Origin: Peribacillus frigoritolerans | GTDB lineage: Bacteria; Bacillota; Bacilli; Bacillales; Bacillaceae | Reading direction: 5' to 3' | Assembly: GCF_004358755.1 (NCBI RefSeq) | Contig: NZ_SMZY01000003.1 | Coordinates: 310,001-374,000, forward strand | Length of the DNA stretch: 64,000 bases | Shown: one piece after another, positions 61,496 to 64,000 of the stretch | Position numbering within the stretch: position 1 is the first letter of the stretch | How the letters are laid out: each line of letters starts with the position of its first letter | Program-made: the position numbers and the translations under genes | Notes under the pieces: model-generated | What the model was told of the DNA's origin: nothing | What the model saw: the letters and a program-made list of their open reading frames with translations, nothing else | Database searches by the model: none

Positions 61496-61512
61496 TGTTA
61501 TAAAATATAACA
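61496..61512. promoter_or_regulatory. GlnR/TnrA box upstream of amt
   Basis: TGTTATATTTTATAACA on the minus strand fits TGTNAN7TNACA at every conserved base. It explains nitrogen control of the amt-DUF294-exonuclease operon. Confidence 0.85.
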
Positions 61513-61656
61513 TGAGTTAATTATTTTCTATTTTATCTTATATTTTTCTTAAGTCAACCAATTTTCTAAAAATTATTATAACTTAATGTCAAAAAACCTA
61601 ACACAACAAAAATCACATATAGTTTTTGATAAGTCGATGATATTCTGTATTTACAA

Positions 61657-61685
61657 TAGACATTTCTTCCTTAATAAGGTAAAAT
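61657..61685 (+). promoter_or_regulatory. Sigma-A promoter of ldh
   Basis: TAGACA (61657-61662) and TAAAAT (61680-61685) with 17-base spacing lie just before the Rex operator. Confidence 0.7.
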
Positions 61686-61689
61686 TATA

Positions 61690-62679
<990 letters not shown>

Positions 62680-62721
62680 AAAATCTGTGTACCTGATTCG
62701 CTATAAAAAAGACAATTCTGC

Positions 62722-62756
62722 TCCGGCCATAAAAGCTGGAGTTTTTCTTTTTAGCT
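62722..62756 (+). terminator. Possible ldh terminator
   Basis: CTCC and GGAG pair around an imperfect stem (CTCCGGCC / AGCTGGAG) and are followed by TTTTTCTTTTT. A weak hairpin, so this is tentative. Confidence 0.45.
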
Positions 62757-62891
62757 GAAATAAAGGTCTTTATAGTAGCCGGTTTGCCAATTATTTTAGC
62801 TGAATGAAGAATTTTTGCTTTAGCGGCTTCCCCCGAAATTCAGCTGCATTCTTCTTTTCAAGCGGATGTCCTCAATTTCTAAACATCCTAA

Positions 62892-62925
62892 CAAAAAAAG
62901 CATGAACCTCTAATTGGTTCATGCT
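62892..62925 (-). terminator. Terminator of the heavy-metal ATPase gene
   Basis: AGCATGAACC-tctaatt-GGTTCATGCT is a perfect ten-base-pair stem; on the minus strand it is followed by TTTTTTTGTT. Overlaps the end of the ATPase gene. Confidence 0.85.
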
Positions 62926-64000
62926 AGCTGTCTTTCTTTTCCTTCACTCTTAAAAGCCTCAATCCATTTAGCGTAACAAGCAAAGTCGCACCCATATCTG
63001 CAAATATCGCGATCCATAATGTCAGCCATCCTGGAACAACGAGCAGCAGGGCAAGCAGTTTGAGCCCTAAGGCAAAGGCAATGTTCTGCTTAATAATGAC
63101 AAGCGTTTTGCGGCTCAGTTCAATCGCAAATGGCAGTTTTTTCAGATCATCTCCCATTAGGGCAACATCTGCTGTTTCAAGAGCCGTATCCGTCCCGGCT
63201 CCTCCCATCGCGATACCAACTGCTGCAGCAGCAAGGGCAGGAGCGTCGTTTACGCCATCGCCCACCATTGCGGCTGCCCCGTATTCACTTTGTATCTTTT
63301 TCACGGCATCCAGTTTATGCTGAGGAAGCAGCTCAGCATGAATCTCAGACACTTCTAACTGATGTCCGATTGCTGCCGCGGTACTTGCATGATCTCCCGT
63401 CAGCATGATGGTCTTTTGAATGCCAAGCTCTTTTAGCTGCTTCACAACGCGGACACTGCTTTCACGAACCTCGTCTGCCACAGCTGATACAGCAAGCACC
63501 ACTTTATCCGTACCAGCGAGCATGACTGTTTTTCCCTGTTTCTGCAAGGAATCAACCTTGTTTCCTAATTCACCTTCAAGTGTACGCCCCAGCAATTCTT
63601 CAAACAGCGAAACATTTCCAACGTAGTACCACTCTTGATCAATCTTTCCTTTAATGCCTTTTCCAGTGATGGACGCAAATTCATCTACAATCAGAGATTT
63701 ATAATTGAGCTCCTGCTGCTCCGCTTTTTTTATAAACGCAGAAGCAAGCGGATGCTGTGATCTATATTCAAGCGCACTTACCAAAGTAAATAGGTCATTC
63801 TGTGAAATTCCCGATTGTATAACGCCAAAATCGGTAACCACAGGAGTCCCTTTAGTTAAGGTGCCTGTTTTATCAAAAGCAACCGCCTTAATTCGGCTTA
63901 ATTCCTCAAGGTAAATACCGCCTTTAATTAAAACTCCATTTCTCGCAGCGTTCCCAATGGCCGTGACAATGGAAACAGGTGTTGAGATGACAAGTGCACA
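62924..64000 (-). CDS. Heavy-metal-translocating P-type ATPase (Zn/Cd type), 5' part outside window
   Basis: The C-terminal 358 residues of a P1B-type ATPase, open to the window edge. Readable in order: [16 protein letters not shown] (the second Cys of the CPC metal-pathway motif would be the first codon visible), the phosphorylation site [20 protein letters not shown], an HP-type motif HPLASAF, the nucleotide-binding MLTGDHAS, hinge [13 protein letters not shown], and two C-terminal helices. The Ser-Thr-Pro after the CPC and the sequence after it fit CadA/ZosA-type Zn/Cd transporters rather than CopA. Direction of transport cannot be fixed. N-terminal metal-binding domains and start are not seen. 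Confidence 0.87.
   Translation of the reverse strand, partial: CALVISTPVSIVTAIGNAARNGVLIKGGIYLEELSRIKAVAFDKTGTLTKGTPVVTDFGVIQSGISQNDLFTLVSALEYRSQHPLASAFIKKAEQQELNYKSLIVDEFASITGKGIKGKIDQEWYYVGNVSLFEELLGRTLEGELGNKVDSLQKQGKTVMLAGTDKVVLAVSAVADEVRESSVRVVKQLKELGIQKTIMLTGDHASTAAAIGHQLEVSEIHAELLPQHKLDAVKKIQSEYGAAAMVGDGVNDAPALAAAAVGIAMGGAGTDTALETADVALMGDDLKKLPFAIELSRKTLVIIKQNIAFALGLKLLALLLVVPGWLTLWIAIFADMGATLLVTLNGLRLLRVKEKKDS

Overview
The window is ordinary low-to-mid GC Firmicute chromosome and almost certainly comes from an endospore-forming Bacillaceae species (Bacillus/Metabacillus-like). Evidence: a complete gerA-gerB-gerC spore germinant receptor operon, a cssRS/htrB secretion-stress locus arranged as in Bacillus subtilis, Rex and GlnR/TnrA-type operators, strong AGGAGG ribosome sites with many TTG/GTG starts, and Bacillus-type small families (DUF3231, YqkB-like). 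The genus is inference. No tRNA, rRNA, phage, insertion sequence or CRISPR array was seen.

Layout. 1-4.9 kb: a partial membrane gene with its XRE regulator, then a large secreted subtilisin-like protease. 5-10.2 kb: a stand-alone MurE-like ligase, htrB, and divergent cssRS. 10.3-15.5 kb: Nudix hydrolase, an acyl-CoA ligase/acyl-CoA carboxyltransferase pair, an SDR with an apparently frameshifted C-terminus, and a CxxC membrane protein. 15.5-20.4 kb: fumarase, HAD phosphatase, membrane-anchored MsrAB and an alpha/alpha-toroid-like protein. 20.4-26.1 kb: PAS histidine kinase and germinant receptor. 26.3-28.5 kb: TPP riboswitch and thiC. 28.5-36.8 kb: Rex-controlled NADH oxidase, a peptide-type permease pair without partners, ABC ATPase/permease/CorA, DUF3231, a lysozyme-like protein and a GNAT enzyme. 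37-43.1 kb: gluconate locus (gnd, gntK, a degenerate phosphofructokinase-like gene, an RpiR regulator, gntP) with CcpA-type sites. 43.2-47.4 kb: MarR/MFS efflux pair, YeiH-type transporter, thioredoxin-like protein and a small membrane protein. 47.4-50.4 kb: an XRE/ImmA regulator-protease pair divergent from a BtrH-like plus SRPBCC gene pair. 50.5-57 kb: LacI-controlled oligosaccharide ABC importer with an amylo-alpha-1,6-glucosidase. 57-61.5 kb: YqkB-like protein, lipid kinase, and an amt/DUF294/exonuclease operon. 61.7-64 kb: ldh, and a truncated heavy-metal P-type ATPase.

Best candidates for something undescribed: the XRE/ImmA + BtrH-like + SRPBCC module at 47.4-50.4 kb, where a 16-base operator occurs twice between the divergent gene pairs and the expected cysteine of the BtrH-like protein is serine; the phosphofructokinase-like pseudoenzyme in the gluconate operon; the MurE paralogue without the diaminopimelate motif; the amt/nucleotidyltransferase-like/exonuclease operon; and an intergenic repeat family whose terminus supplies the stop codon of two unrelated genes.

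All family assignments come from reading motifs and remembered family features; no database search was run.
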